This document shows positions 30,780 through 40,263 of a stretch of DNA of 64,000 nucleotides, one piece after another (positions within the stretch are counted from its first letter, which is position 1; the number at the start of each line of letters is the position of its first letter). The notes beneath the pieces are model-generated. The model did no database searches, was not told the DNA's origin, and was given only the letters and a program-made list of their open reading frames with translations. This stretch comes from Streptomyces poonensis. GTDB taxonomy: Bacteria > Actinomycetota > Actinomycetes > Streptomycetales > Streptomycetaceae. The position numbers and the translations under genes were made by a program. The stretch spans positions 1 through 64,000 of the forward strand of contig NZ_BMVW01000005.1 in NCBI RefSeq assembly GCF_014650915.1. Direction: 5' to 3'.

Positions 30780-33015
30780 TGTCGAGGGCGGTGAAGCCGT
30801 CCGACGAGAGGGCGTAGAGGCGCCGGCCGCCCCGCAGGACCGGGGCCGCGGTGTACTCGGCGGTACCGATCGGGGCCGTCCAGCCCTGCTTCCCGTCCGG
30901 GGTGACGGCGTGCACCTCCGTCGTCGTCGACACGTAGACGACACCGTCTCCGACGGCCGGCCCGCCGATGTGACCGTAGGCGCCGTACTCCCAGAGCACT
31001 CGCCCGTCCTCGTCGAGCGCCCTCAGGACCCCTGAGTCGTTCACCCCGAGGAAGGCGACGTCCCCCAGGCCCCGGGCCGGAACGTACTGACCTGCGAGAT
31101 CCTCCCGCGTCCACGCCCGCCGCCCGTCGGTGCGGATGCCGAACAGCTCGTCGGCGCCACCGTTCGTACTGACGACGATCATGTCTCCGGACACGGCGGG
31201 CTGCAGGACGTCCCCGTCCAGGGCGGTCTTCCACGCGACGGTGCCGTCGGCCTCGATCGCGTACAGGTGGTTGTCCATGCTCGGTACCAGCACACGGTCG
31301 CCCATCACCACCAGGCCGGCGTAGGGACCGGCCTGGAGGGGGGTCGACCACACCTGCACGCCGTCCGCGTCGTACGCCAGGACGCAGCCCGGTCCGTCGA
31401 AGTCGCCGATGCTGCCGCCGACGAGGACCCGGCCGCCGAGCGCCACGGGCTGCTCGACGGAGCCGTCCATGGCCAGTTCCCGGGACCACAGCAGCTCGCC
31501 GCCCGTGCTCACCAGCGCCAGCCGGTTGACGAGCTGCTCCTCGTCGGTGGCGAAGACGACGACCACGAAGATCCCCTCCGGTGTCACCACCGGACATTTC
31601 ATGAGGGTCTGGTGGTCACCGAGGTCGACCTGCCAACGCTTCTCGCCGTCATCGCCGACGGCGTGCAGCGTGCCGTCCGACATCGGGACGTAGAGCACCT
31701 TTCCGTCCGGCGAGAGCGCGCCGAAGGGTCCCTGGTCCCCGATCACCGGCATGCCGCCCGAGTACTTCCAGCGCACCTGTGCCCCCGCCCCGGCCTTCTT
31801 CCCGGCGGAGGACGACCCCGAGGGACGCGCACCGGCCTTCGTACCGCCGTCGCCGTCCGGCTCCCGCAGCCACAGCCATCCCCCGCCCCCGGCCACGGCC
31901 GCCACCGCGGTACCCGCTCCGAGGGCCCGCAGGAGCCCTCGCCGCGAGGTGTTCCGCGGCGCGGCCGTCGTCACCGTCGTCACGGTCGGCACCGTGGTCA
32001 CGGTCGGCACCGTCGGCTCGGCGGCCTCGGCGGCCACCGGCCCCGCGGTGTCCGCCACCGTCACCGGCGCCACGTACTCGACCCGGCTCGCCCGCTCCCC
32101 CGTCTCCCGGCCGGGCAGCCACCGCTCGCCGTCCCCGGCGGCCCCGTCCGGGCCGGCGGGGGCGCCGGTGAACCACCCCGGCCGTACCGCCTCGCGCAGT
32201 GACCCCGCCGTGTGCCCGGCCGCCCGGACCACCTCCTCCGGGGTGGGGCGCTCCGCGGGATCCTCCAGGAGACAGGACTCGATCAGCGGCCGGACGCCCT
32301 GCGGTACGCCGGACAGGTCGAAGTCCCGGGTGATGACGCGCATCAGGATCACCGCGTCCTGGCCCTCGCCGAAGGGCTCGCAGCCGGCGGCCGCGTGGGC
32401 GAGCACCGCGCCCAGCGAGAAGACGTCGCTCGGCGGCCCCACCCGGCCGCCGTTGCGGATCTGCTCGGGCGACACGTAGCCGACCGAGCCGACGACCGCT
32501 CCGGTGCGGGTCAGCGCGGTCGCCTCCAGGGCCCGTACGATCCCGAAGTCGATGACCCGGGGGCCGTCCGCCGCCAGCAGGATGTTGGAGGGCTTCAGGT
32601 CCCGGTGGACCATCCCCTTCGCGTGGATCGCGGCCAGCGCCTCGCCGAGGGCCGCGGCCAGCACCCGTACCGCGTCCTCGGGCAGCGCCCCGTGGTCGAG
32701 GACGGCGTCCCGCAGGCTGGGCCCGTCGACGAACTCCGTGGCCATCCAGGGCCGTTCGCCCTCGGTGTCCGCGTCGAGGACCCGCGCGGTGTAGGTGCCC
32801 GCGCCGCCGACGGTCTGCGCGGCCCGCACCTCCTGCTTGAACCGGGCCCGGAAGGTGCGGTCCTCGGCGTGCTCGGCCCGCACCACCTTCACGGCCAGTC
32901 TCAGCCCGGTGCGCGACTCGGCGAGATAGACCTCGCCCATGCCGCCCGCCCCGAGCCTGCCCAGCACCCCGTACGGCCCGATCCGCCGCGGATCCGCCTC
33001 GCGCAGCGCCTGCAC
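30769..33015 (-). CDS. Membrane Ser/Thr protein kinase with PQQ-like beta-propeller
   Basis: A 748-residue PknB-type kinase. The kinase domain (about 15-275) has LGRLGAGGMGEVYLA, LAVKVV (Lys), MVHRDLKPSNILL, VIDFGIV and GYVSPEQIRNGG. A Pro/Thr linker leads to a single membrane segment (about residues 360-380) that is preceded by SRRGLL, and the outer part (about 410-748) has repeated PQQ/WD-like blades (VWSTPLQAG, VAWKTALDG, GKQGWTAPIG). GTG 33015 is the chosen start, preceded by GGGGGAAC. The propeller is a likely sensor domain for ligand or wall fragments. Confidence 0.9.
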   Translation of the reverse strand: MQALREADPRRIGPYGVLGRLGAGGMGEVYLAESRTGLRLAVKVVRAEHAEDRTFRARFKQEVRAAQTVGGAGTYTARVLDADTEGERPWMATEFVDGPSLRDAVLDHGALPEDAVRVLAAALGEALAAIHAKGMVHRDLKPSNILLAADGPRVIDFGIVRALEATALTRTGAVVGSVGYVSPEQIRNGGRVGPPSDVFSLGAVLAHAAAGCEPFGEGQDAVILMRVITRDFDLSGVPQGVRPLIESCLLEDPAERPTPEEVVRAAGHTAGSLREAVRPGWFTGAPAGPDGAAGDGERWLPGRETGERASRVEYVAPVTVADTAGPVAAEAAEPTVPTVTTVPTVTTVTTAAPRNTSRRGLLRALGAGTAVAAVAGGGGWLWLREPDGDGGTKAGARPSGSSSAGKKAGAGAQVRWKYSGGMPVIGDQGPFGALSPDGKVLYVPMSDGTLHAVGDDGEKRWQVDLGDHQTLMKCPVVTPEGIFVVVVFATDEEQLVNRLALVSTGGELLWSRELAMDGSVEQPVALGGRVLVGGSIGDFDGPGCVLAYDADGVQVWSTPLQAGPYAGLVVMGDRVLVPSMDNHLYAIEADGTVAWKTALDGDVLQPAVSGDMIVVSTNGGADELFGIRTDGRRAWTREDLAGQYVPARGLGDVAFLGVNDSGVLRALDEDGRVLWEYGAYGHIGGPAVGDGVVYVSTTTEVHAVTPDGKQGWTAPIGTAEYTAAPVLRGGRRLYALSSDGFTALDITA

Positions 33016-33115
33016 CCCGTGCCCCCTGTTCCCCCGTCCGACTGCCAGAGGGGAGCGTATACGGCGCGTACGCGTCAAGACAGCCGCCGACCGGACGTCA
33101 CCCGCCTCCCGTCCG

Positions 33116-34477
33116 TCACACCGCCGGCACGCACCGCCCGTCCTCCGTGCGGTAGTTCCACTGCGCGCCGTCCCGCACGAGTTCGCGGACGGCGTGCACG
33201 AACCGCACCACGTGCTCGTCCGGCGTGCCCGCGCCGAAGCTGACGCGGATGGCGTTGAGGGACTTCTCACCGGGCGCGGCCTCGGGGGCACCGCACTCCC
33301 CCTGCGTCTGCGGGTCGCTGCCGAGCAGGGTGCGCACCAGCGGGTGGGCGCAGAAGAGGCCGTCACGGACGCCGATGCCGTACTCGGCGGAGAGCGCGGC
33401 GGCGAAGTGCGAGCTGTTCCAGCCCTCGACGACGAAGGAGAGGACGCCGACGCGCGGGGCGTCGTCGCCGAACAGGGAGAGCACCTTCACCTCGGGCACC
33501 TCGGCCAGCCCGGCCCGGACCTTCCCGATCAGGTACTGCTCGCGGGCGACGAGGGCGTCGAACCCGGCCTCGGTGAGGGCCTTGCAGGCGGAGGCGATGG
33601 CATAGGCGCCGATGACGTTGGGCGAGCCGGCCTCGTGCCGCGCGGCGCTGTCGTGCCACTCCACGTCGACCCCGCCGTCCGCCCGCCGCGTGACCTTCCG
33701 CGAGGCGCCGCCGCCCGCGAGGTACGGCTCGGCCTCCCGCAGCCAGTCCGCGCGCCCGGCGAGGACCCCGGAGCCGAACGGCGCGTACAGCTTGTGCCCG
33801 GAGAAGGCGACCCAGTCGACGTCCAGGTCCCGTACGGAGACGGGGTGGTGGGGCGCGAGCTGGGCGGCGTCGAGCACGATGCGGGCACCGTGCGCGTGCG
33901 CGGCGGCGGCCAGCTCACGCACCGGCCACAGCTCGCCGGTGACGTTGGAGGCGCCCGTGACGCAGACCAGGGCGGGACCATAGGGGTCACGGTCGGCGAG
34001 GGCGCGTTCCAGGGTGGTGACGGCCTCGTCCGGCGTCCGCGGGGCGTCCAGGTAGGTCACCCGGGCGTTGCGCCACGGCAGCAGCGAGGCGTGGTGCTCG
34101 GTCTCGAAGACGAACACCTGGCAGCCGGCGGGCAGCACGGCGGCCAGCAGGTTGAGCGAGTCGGTGGTGGACCGGGTGAAGACGACCTGGTCCCCGTCAC
34201 GGCAGCCGAGGAACTCGGCGACGGCCGCGCGGGCGTTCTCGAACAGCTCCGTGGACAGCTGCGACAGGTACCCGGCGCCCCGGTGGACACTCCCGTAGTA
34301 CGGCGCGTACGCGGCGACGTCGTCCCACACCCGCTGGAGGGCCGGGGCGCTGGCGGCGTAGTCGAGCGCGGCGTAGGCGACCTCACCGCCGGTGACGAGC
34401 GGGACGGTGACATCCCCGCCCAGAACGGGCAGCGGGGCACAAACGGACTGGTCGACGGCAGCGGTGGAGACAGACAT
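33116..34477 (-). CDS. Class V aminotransferase / cysteine desulfurase-like PLP enzyme
   Basis: A 453-residue fold-type I PLP enzyme. The PLP Lys is in FSGHKLYAPFG, with ASNVTGELWPV, VLDAAQLAPH, and an ALDYAASAPAL N-terminus typical of SufS/CsdA-like and related class V enzymes. No Cys-bearing loop of the classical type is evident: the only Cys residues are in GLFCAHPL and QGECGAP, so desulfurase activity is uncertain. ATG 34477 follows CGGAG. It may supply sulfur or handle another amino acid. It lies downstream of trpD and a candidate small gene on the same strand. Confidence 0.86.
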   Translation of the reverse strand: MSVSTAAVDQSVCAPLPVLGGDVTVPLVTGGEVAYAALDYAASAPALQRVWDDVAAYAPYYGSVHRGAGYLSQLSTELFENARAAVAEFLGCRDGDQVVFTRSTTDSLNLLAAVLPAGCQVFVFETEHHASLLPWRNARVTYLDAPRTPDEAVTTLERALADRDPYGPALVCVTGASNVTGELWPVRELAAAAHAHGARIVLDAAQLAPHHPVSVRDLDVDWVAFSGHKLYAPFGSGVLAGRADWLREAEPYLAGGGASRKVTRRADGGVDVEWHDSAARHEAGSPNVIGAYAIASACKALTEAGFDALVAREQYLIGKVRAGLAEVPEVKVLSLFGDDAPRVGVLSFVVEGWNSSHFAAALSAEYGIGVRDGLFCAHPLVRTLLGSDPQTQGECGAPEAAPGEKSLNAIRVSFGAGTPDEHVVRFVHAVRELVRDGAQWNYRTEDGRCVPAV

Positions 34478-34594
34478 GGCGAACTCCGGTGAGAGGCAGG
34501 CGAGATCACCGTGCCGGACGCCGGAGGGTGCGCGTCGACGACACGGGAAAGGTGAAGGGGTGCGAAGGGGTATGCGGAGGCGGGGCTCTACGCC

Positions 34595-34768
34595 CTATCG
34601 CATTCGCTTGCTCACAGAAGGCTCCTCGACGACCAGGACCCCTGGTGGCGCGAGGGGTCCGCGCTTGCCACGCACCTTGCTGTGCACGGCCTGGTCCTCA
34701 CCCGGGGCACCCCGCCACGGACGGAGGGTTGCCGGACAGCCGGCCGGGGCCGCATGACTGTCGCTCAT
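34595..34768 (-). CDS. Candidate small gene between trpD and the class V aminotransferase gene
   Basis: Encodes a possible 57-residue basic peptide, MSDSHAAPAGCPATLRPWRG followed by a Lys/Arg-rich half ending VSKRMR. Third codon positions are about 74 percent G+C, below neighbouring genes, so the coding evidence is moderate. A good promoter (TTGCGG and TAGGTT, 17-bp spacer) ends 14 nt before the ATG at 34768, placing the start of transcription near 34775, so the ORF would be almost leaderless. No family recognised; it could be a leader or a small regulator of the enzyme gene 117 bp downstream. Confidence 0.4.
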   Translation of the reverse strand: MSDSHAAPAGCPATLRPWRGAPGEDQAVHSKVRGKRGPLAPPGVLVVEEPSVSKRMR

Positions 34769-34781
34769 GACCTGGTACGAA

Positions 34782-34810
34782 AACCTACGTAACTGATCGT
34801 CGTCCCGCAA
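34782..34810 (-). promoter_or_regulatory. Promoter before the candidate small gene
   Basis: TTGCGG (34810-34805) and TAGGTT (34787-34782) with a 17-bp spacer on the minus strand. The inferred start near 34775 suggests transcription of the small ORF and the class V aminotransferase independently of trpD. Apart from this and the small ORF I see no other feature in the 370 bp between the genes. Confidence 0.55.
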
Positions 34811-34849
34811 CCCGTGTCCGGATCGCGGGACGTCACCCGTGCCCGGACG

Positions 34850-35914
34850 CTACGCGTTGCTGGCGGCCGCCCAGCGGTCCAGGGCCTGCTTGGCCGCCCC
34901 CGAGTCGATCGACTCCGCGGCCCTCTCCATTCCGGCGCTGATCCGCTCGGCCAGCGTCCCGGTGCCCGGCTCCAGGGCGACCAGGGCCGCCGCCGAGTTG
35001 AGCAGCACGGCGTCCCGTACGGGACCCGTCTCGCCGTTCAGCAGACGGCGCGCCACATCGGCGTTGTACGACGCGTCGGCGCCGCGCAGCGCCTCGACCG
35101 GCACCAGTTCGATCCCGACGTCCCTCGGGTCGAAGGTCTCCTCGGTCACCTTGCCGTCGCGCACGACCCACACGCGGGACGTGGCCGTGGTGGTGAGCTC
35201 GTCGAGGCCGTCGTCGCCGCGGAACACCAGGGCGGAGTTGCCGCGCTCGGCGAAGACGCCGGCGACGATGGGCGCCATCCGGGGGTCGGCGACCCCGACC
35301 GCCTGGGAGCGCACCTTGGCCGGATTGGTCAGCGGACCGAGGAAGTTGAACACCGTGCGGATCGCCAGCTGGCCGCGCGCGGCGGCCACATGGCGCAGCG
35401 CCGGATGGAACTTCACCGCGAAGCAGAAGGTGATCCCGGCCTCCTCGGCGACCTCCGCCACCCGCTGCGGCGTCAGCTGCAGATTGACGCCGAGCTTCTC
35501 CAGGACGTCGGAGGCCCCGGACGCCGACGACGCGGCCCGGTTGCCGTGCTTGACGACCTTCGCGCCCGTGCCGGCCACCACGATCGCCGACATGGTGGAG
35601 ATGTTGACCGTCTTGGCGCCGTCGCCGCCGGTGCCGACGATGTCGACCGTGTTCCCCGGCACCTCGATCACGTTCGCGTGCTCGTACATCGTGCGGACCA
35701 GACCGGAGATCTCCTCGACGGTCTCCCCCTTGGCCCGCAGCGCCACCGCGAACCCGGCGATCTGCGCGTCGGTCGCCTCACCGCGCATGATCACGTCCAT
35801 CGCCCAGGCGGTCTCGTCCGCGGACAGGTGCCGGCCCTCCAGCAGGCCGTTCAGCAGGACGGGCCAGGAGCGGCCCGCCGCGGTGTCGCCTCCAGCGGGG
35901 GTCACAGCGCTCAT
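34850..35914 (-). CDS. trpD: Anthranilate phosphoribosyltransferase
   Basis: Second tryptophan step: transfers phosphoribosyl from PRPP to anthranilate. The 354-residue protein has the substrate motifs [46 protein letters not shown] and [11 protein letters not shown] 35914 is preceded by AGGAG with 6-nt spacing. It is separated from the qcrB gene by a strong terminator and is not in an operon with other trp genes here; trpEG lies 33 kb away. No attenuator-like leader is seen upstream. A weak TAGGGT (35966-35961) could be its -10 box. Confidence 0.96.
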   Translation of the reverse strand: MSAVTPAGGDTAAGRSWPVLLNGLLEGRHLSADETAWAMDVIMRGEATDAQIAGFAVALRAKGETVEEISGLVRTMYEHANVIEVPGNTVDIVGTGGDGAKTVNISTMSAIVVAGTGAKVVKHGNRAASSASGASDVLEKLGVNLQLTPQRVAEVAEEAGITFCFAVKFHPALRHVAAARGQLAIRTVFNFLGPLTNPAKVRSQAVGVADPRMAPIVAGVFAERGNSALVFRGDDGLDELTTTATSRVWVVRDGKVTEETFDPRDVGIELVPVEALRGADASYNADVARRLLNGETGPVRDAVLLNSAAALVALEPGTGTLAERISAGMERAAESIDSGAAKQALDRWAAASNA

Positions 35915-35982
35915 CAGCCGCTCCTGGGTTTCCTAGGCAGGTGGGTAAAAGACTGGCTCCACCCTATCCACCCCCTGACACG

Positions 35983-36021
35983 GCGAGGGGCCCCGTCCGG
36001 TGTACGGACGGGGCCCCTCGC
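35983..36021 (-). terminator. Terminator of the ctaE-qcrCAB operon
   Basis: A perfect 17-bp stem, GCGAGGGGCCCCGTCCG (35983-35999) with CGGACGGGGCCCCTCGC (36005-36021), and a 5-nt loop, starting 22 bp after the qcrB stop codon. Confidence 0.88.
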
Positions 36022-36043
36022 TGTGGTGTGGCGAACGCAGTGA

Positions 36044-37687
36044 TCAGTGGTGGCCGTGGCCGCTCGTGATCTCCTTGTACTCCTCGACGGTCGGCTTGGG
36101 GATCTGGCTCTCCTCGCCGAAGTAGCCCTTGCTGAGCTTGGCGCGCAGCTTCTCGGTGCCCTTCACCTTGCGCTTGACGCCGTTCTCGTCGACCTCGGGG
36201 CCGATCTCGGCGGGCCGGTACTGCTCGTGCGCGGTGAGCGTGTACAGCTGCTCCTGGCTGAGCGGCTCGTGCACCTCGATGAACTCACCGTGCGGCAGGC
36301 GCTTGATGATGCCGGTCTCACGGCCGTGCAGCACCTTCTCGCGGTCCCGGCGCTGCAGGCCGAGGCAGATGCGCTTGGTGACGACGAAGGCGACGACCGG
36401 TGCGACGAAGAACGCGATGCGGACGAACCAGGTGACCGCGTTGATCGACATGTGGAAGTGGGTGGCGATCAGGTCGTTGCCACCGCCGATCAGGCCCACC
36501 ATGTACCAGGTCACCCAGGCGACACCGAAGGCGGTGCGGGTCGGCGCGTTGCGCGGGCGGTCCAGGATGTGGTGCTCGCGCTTGTCACCGGTGACCCAGG
36601 ACTCCAGGAACGGGTAGAGCGCGATGACGCCCAGCACCAGACCGAAGACGACCAGCGGGATGAACACACCCAGGACGAGCGTGTGACCCCAGAGGTTGAT
36701 CTCCCAGCCCGGCATGGCGCGGACGAGACCCTCGGCGAAGCCCATGTACCAGTCGGGCTGGGCACCGGTGGACACCTGGTCCGCGCGGTACGGGCCGAGC
36801 GCCCAGATCGGGTTGATCGTGAACAGGCCCGCGATCAGCGCGATGACACCGAAGACCAGGAAGAAGAAGCCTCCGGCCTTGGCCATGTAGACCGGCAGCA
36901 GCGGCATGCCGACCACGTTCTGGTTGGTCTTCCCGGGACCCGCGTACTGCGTGTGCTTGTGGTAGAAGACCAGGATCAGGTGCGCCACCATCAGGCCGAG
37001 CATGATGCCCGGCAGCAGCAGGATGTGGATCGAGTAGAAGCGGGCCACGAAGTCGTCGCCCGGGAACTCGCCGCCGAACAGGAACATCGAGATGTACGTG
37101 CCGACGATCGGCACGGACAGGATCGCGCCCTGCGTGAAGCGGACACCCGTACCGGAGAGCAGGTCGTCCGGGAGCGAGTAACCGGTGAAGCCGGTGAACA
37201 TGCCGAGGGCGAACAGCAGGAAGCCGAACAGCCAGTTGATCTCACGCGGCTTGCGGAACGCGCCGGTGAAGAACACGCGCATCATGTGCACGAACATGCC
37301 GGCGAGGAAGATCAGCGCGGCCCAGTGGTGGATCTGCCGGATGAGCAGACCGCCACGCACGTCGAAGCTGATGTCCAGCGTCGACTTGAAGGCCTCGCTC
37401 ATCATCTGGCCCTGCATCGGGATGTAGCTGCCGTGGTACTCCACCTCGTTCATCGACGGGTGGAAGAACAGCGTCAGGTACACACCCGTGAGGATGATGA
37501 TGATGAAGCTGTACATGCAGATCTCGCCCAGCATGAACGACCAGTGGTCGGGGAAGATCTTGCGCATGTTGGCCTTGGCCAGGGAGTAGATCCCGAGGCG
37601 GCCGTCGGCCCAGTCGGCGACGCGTTCGCCGGCCGGTGCCTTCCCGCGCGGGCGCGAGTCGGCGGCGGTGGTGTTCGTAGTACTCAT
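36044..37687 (-). CDS. qcrB: Cytochrome bc complex, cytochrome b subunit
   Basis: Core membrane subunit of menaquinol:cytochrome c reductase. The 547-residue actinobacterial form has eight or nine membrane segments, heme ligands at IRQIHHW and HILLLPGIMLG, a quinol-site motif PDWY (in place of PEWY), and a long C-terminal cytoplasmic extension (about 430-547) typical of the supercomplex-forming type. ATG 37687 overlaps the qcrA stop (ATGA). It is last in the ctaE-qcrC-qcrA-qcrB transcript, ahead of a strong terminator. Confidence 0.98.
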   Translation of the reverse strand: MSTTNTTAADSRPRGKAPAGERVADWADGRLGIYSLAKANMRKIFPDHWSFMLGEICMYSFIIIILTGVYLTLFFHPSMNEVEYHGSYIPMQGQMMSEAFKSTLDISFDVRGGLLIRQIHHWAALIFLAGMFVHMMRVFFTGAFRKPREINWLFGFLLFALGMFTGFTGYSLPDDLLSGTGVRFTQGAILSVPIVGTYISMFLFGGEFPGDDFVARFYSIHILLLPGIMLGLMVAHLILVFYHKHTQYAGPGKTNQNVVGMPLLPVYMAKAGGFFFLVFGVIALIAGLFTINPIWALGPYRADQVSTGAQPDWYMGFAEGLVRAMPGWEINLWGHTLVLGVFIPLVVFGLVLGVIALYPFLESWVTGDKREHHILDRPRNAPTRTAFGVAWVTWYMVGLIGGGNDLIATHFHMSINAVTWFVRIAFFVAPVVAFVVTKRICLGLQRRDREKVLHGRETGIIKRLPHGEFIEVHEPLSQEQLYTLTAHEQYRPAEIGPEVDENGVKRKVKGTEKLRAKLSKGYFGEESQIPKPTVEEYKEITSGHGHH

Positions 37688-38742
37688 CCGCGCTCCCAGA
37701 AGGCAGGACCGACGGGCTCTTCGAAGTCGCCGAGCGCCTCGAGGTAACCCTCGTCGTTCACGCCGATCCGCAGCTGCGGCAGGGCGTGACCGGCGGGACC
37801 GAAGATCACCCGGCCGCCGTCGGACAGGTCGAAGGTGGACTGGTGGCAGGGGCAGAGGACGTGGTGCGTCTGCTGCTCGTACAGGGAGATCGGGCAACCC
37901 ACGTGGGTGCAGATCTTCGAGTACGCCACGATGCCCTCGTGGGACCACTCGAGCTCTTGCTTGTCCTTGATGTCCTCCGGGTGGAGCCGGATGATCATCA
38001 AGGCGGCCTTGGCGATCTCGTTCTGGAACCCGTGGTCGTGCTCGTCCAGGCCCTCGGGCTTGCAGAAGGTGAGTGAGCCGACCGCGATGTCGGAGGCGCG
38101 CAGCGGCTCGTCCGTGTTCTGGTTGACGAGCAGCGTGCCCTTCTTCCACAGCGTGTGGCGGAGCTTGGTCTCGGGCAGCGGGCCGAGGTCGCGCAGCAGC
38201 ACGACGCCGGAGAGCGGCACCAGGGCCAGCGCGCCGAACATCGTGTTGCGGATCAGCTTGCGGCGGCCGAGCTGGGACTCCTCGGCACCCTGCTTGAAGT
38301 CGGCGAGGACCTTGGCCCGGACCTCCGGGGCGGCCTCGATCGGGTGGCGCTCGTCGGCGACCTCCACGTCCGACATCAGCGTGCGGGCCCAGTGGACCGC
38401 GCCGGCGCCGATGCAGAACAGGGCGATGCCGAGGGTGACGCCCAGCGCGAAGTTCAGCGCGCTGATGTGGCCGAGCGTCCAGATGTAGACGTTCTTGTCG
38501 ACCGGGATCGCCACGTACGAGGCGATGAAGCCGATGGTGGCCAGCATCGACACCGTGAACAGCAGGGCGACCGTGCGCTCGGAGCGCCGGGCGGCCCGCT
38601 CGTCGATGTCCTGGATGCGGTGCTCGTGGGGCGGCAGGCCCGGGTCGGCGAACGGGTGCTTCTCGTCCGCCACGTCCACGGTGCCGTGCGCGGTGTCCTG
38701 CGCTACGGGCAGGTTCTCTTCGGGAATGTCTTGGCTACTCAT
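37684..38742 (-). CDS. qcrA: Rieske iron-sulfur subunit of the bc complex
   Basis: A 352-residue actinobacterial Rieske protein. Three membrane segments (about residues 57-75, 92-112 and 160-180) replace the usual single anchor. The [2Fe-2S] cluster motifs are CTHVGC and CPCHQS near residues 290-310. It transfers electrons from menaquinol to the QcrC hemes on the outer face of the membrane. Its 3' end overlaps qcrB, and its ATG (38742) overlaps the qcrC stop by 4 nt, so translation is coupled across the operon. Confidence 0.98.
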   Translation of the reverse strand: MSSQDIPEENLPVAQDTAHGTVDVADEKHPFADPGLPPHEHRIQDIDERAARRSERTVALLFTVSMLATIGFIASYVAIPVDKNVYIWTLGHISALNFALGVTLGIALFCIGAGAVHWARTLMSDVEVADERHPIEAAPEVRAKVLADFKQGAEESQLGRRKLIRNTMFGALALVPLSGVVLLRDLGPLPETKLRHTLWKKGTLLVNQNTDEPLRASDIAVGSLTFCKPEGLDEHDHGFQNEIAKAALMIIRLHPEDIKDKQELEWSHEGIVAYSKICTHVGCPISLYEQQTHHVLCPCHQSTFDLSDGGRVIFGPAGHALPQLRIGVNDEGYLEALGDFEEPVGPAFWERG

Positions 38743-39548
38743 GACTTCTTGGCCTTTGCGGTCCGAGCGGCGACCCAGACGGCGACGGCGATCATCGCGC
38801 CGAGACCGAAGACCCAGGCGAACAGGCCCTCGGCGACCGGACCGAGCCCACCGAGGGCGTTGCCCCCGGGCTCGACGGTGTCGTCGCTGTTGACCGCGTC
38901 GAGGTACGCGATGATGTCCTTCTTGTTCTCCTCCGACAGCGTCGTGTCGGGGAAGGACGGCATGTTCTGCGGGCCGGTCTGCATGGCCTCGTAGATGTGC
39001 TTCGGGTCGACGTCTTCCAGGGTCGGCGCGAACTTGCCCTTGGACAGCGCACCGCCCTTGCCGGTGAAGTTGTGGCACTGCGCGCAGTTGGTGCGGAACA
39101 GTTCGCCACCCTCGGCGATGTCGGCACCCGCGGGGTCGTACTGCTCCTCGGTCGGGACCTCAGGACCGGCACCCAGCGAGGCGACGTACGCGGCGAGCTG
39201 GTCGATCTGGGCCTGGGTGTAGATGACCTTCTTGCGCGGGACCTGCGCGCCCGGCTGCTGGGCCGGCATGCGTCCCGTGCCCACCTGGAAGTCGACGGCC
39301 GCGGCACCCACGCCCACCAGGCTCGGCCCGTCGGTCGTGCCCTGACCACCGGTGCCGTGGCAGCTGGCGCAGCCGACGGCGTAGAGCTTCTTGCCCTCGT
39401 CGATGGCCAGGGACTGGGCGGTCTCGTCGGCCTGCGCCTTGTCAGCGGGCGCGAAGACGGCGTACAGCCCCCCGGTGGCCGCCAGCGCGATGAGTAGGAC
39501 GACGATCGCCGCCAGCGGATGGCGTCGTCGTGCGGAGAGCTTTTTCAC
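38739..39548 (-). CDS. qcrC: Diheme cytochrome c subunit of the bc complex
   Basis: A 269-residue protein with an N-terminal membrane anchor (about 13-32), two c-type heme sites (CASCH near residue 60, CAQCH near 156) and a C-terminal membrane segment (about 240-262). The two hemes pass electrons directly to cytochrome aa3, so no soluble cytochrome c is needed, as in the bcc-aa3 supercomplex of Actinobacteria. Methionine ligands are likely in GRMPAQ and NMPSF. First of the three qcr genes, 94 bp downstream of ctaE. Confidence 0.98.
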   Translation of the reverse strand: MKKLSARRRHPLAAIVVLLIALAATGGLYAVFAPADKAQADETAQSLAIDEGKKLYAVGCASCHGTGGQGTTDGPSLVGVGAAAVDFQVGTGRMPAQQPGAQVPRKKVIYTQAQIDQLAAYVASLGAGPEVPTEEQYDPAGADIAEGGELFRTNCAQCHNFTGKGGALSKGKFAPTLEDVDPKHIYEAMQTGPQNMPSFPDTTLSEENKKDIIAYLDAVNSDDTVEPGGNALGGLGPVAEGLFAWVFGLGAMIAVAVWVAARTAKAKKS

Positions 39549-39642
39549 GGATTACCCCGGTGTCAGGATCTTCTGCGTCGATGCTTGTCGGTAAATGGAT
39601 CGGTCCGTCGCGGTGTCTGGTCCACCGCCGGCGGCGCCCGAT

Positions 39643-40263
39643 TTACTTGATCATGTAGATCGTGGCGAAGAGGCCGATCCAGACGACATCGACGAAGTGC
39701 CAGTAGTAGGACACGACGATGGCGGCGGTCGCCTGCTCGTGGGTGAACCTGCGGGCCGCGTACGTACGGCCGAGGACCAGCAGGAAGGCGATGAGGCCGC
39801 CCGTCACGTGCAGGCCGTGGAAGCCGGTGGTCAGGTAGAAGACCGAGCCGTACGGGTCGGACGAGAGCGACAGGCCCTCGTGCTTGACCAGCTCGGTGTA
39901 CTCGAAGACCTGACCGCCGATGAAGATCGCGCCCATCACGAAGGTCACGATGAACCACATCCGGAGCTTCTTCACGTCCCCGCGCTCGGCGGCGAACACG
40001 CCGAGCTGGCAGGTCAGCGAGGAGAGCACCAGGATCGTGGTGTTCGTCATCGAGAACGGGAAGTTCAGGGCGTCGGCCTTCTCGCTCCAGAACTCGGGAC
40101 CGGTCACCGATCGCAGGGTGAAGTACATCGCGAAGAGGGCCGCGAAGAACATCAGCTCGGAACTCAGCCAGATGATGGTTCCGACGCTGGTGAGGTTCGG
40201 TCGATTGACCGACGGGTGCGCGTGCCCGGTTTCTACTGTCGTTGCTGTCGCCACGACCGACAT
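39643..40263 (-). CDS. ctaE: Cytochrome c oxidase subunit III
   Basis: A 206-residue membrane protein with five hydrophobic segments. Conserved features are [33 protein letters not shown] and the C-terminal [10 protein letters not shown] and [14 protein letters not shown]. It stabilises subunit I and proton uptake. ATG 40263 lies within a 21-bp palindrome (40254-40274). It leads the ctaE-qcrC-qcrA-qcrB operon and is thus separated from ctaC, ctaD and ctaF, as in other Actinobacteria. Confidence 0.97.
   Translation of the reverse strand: MSVVATATTVETGHAHPSVNRPNLTSVGTIIWLSSELMFFAALFAMYFTLRSVTGPEFWSEKADALNFPFSMTNTTILVLSSLTCQLGVFAAERGDVKKLRMWFIVTFVMGAIFIGGQVFEYTELVKHEGLSLSSDPYGSVFYLTTGFHGLHVTGGLIAFLLVLGRTYAARRFTHEQATAAIVVSYYWHFVDVVWIGLFATIYMIK

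Noticed and set aside
34489..34770. Plus-strand frames over the trpD/aminotransferase gap
   Set aside because: They have weaker codon bias than the minus-strand candidate and no promoter or ribosome site.
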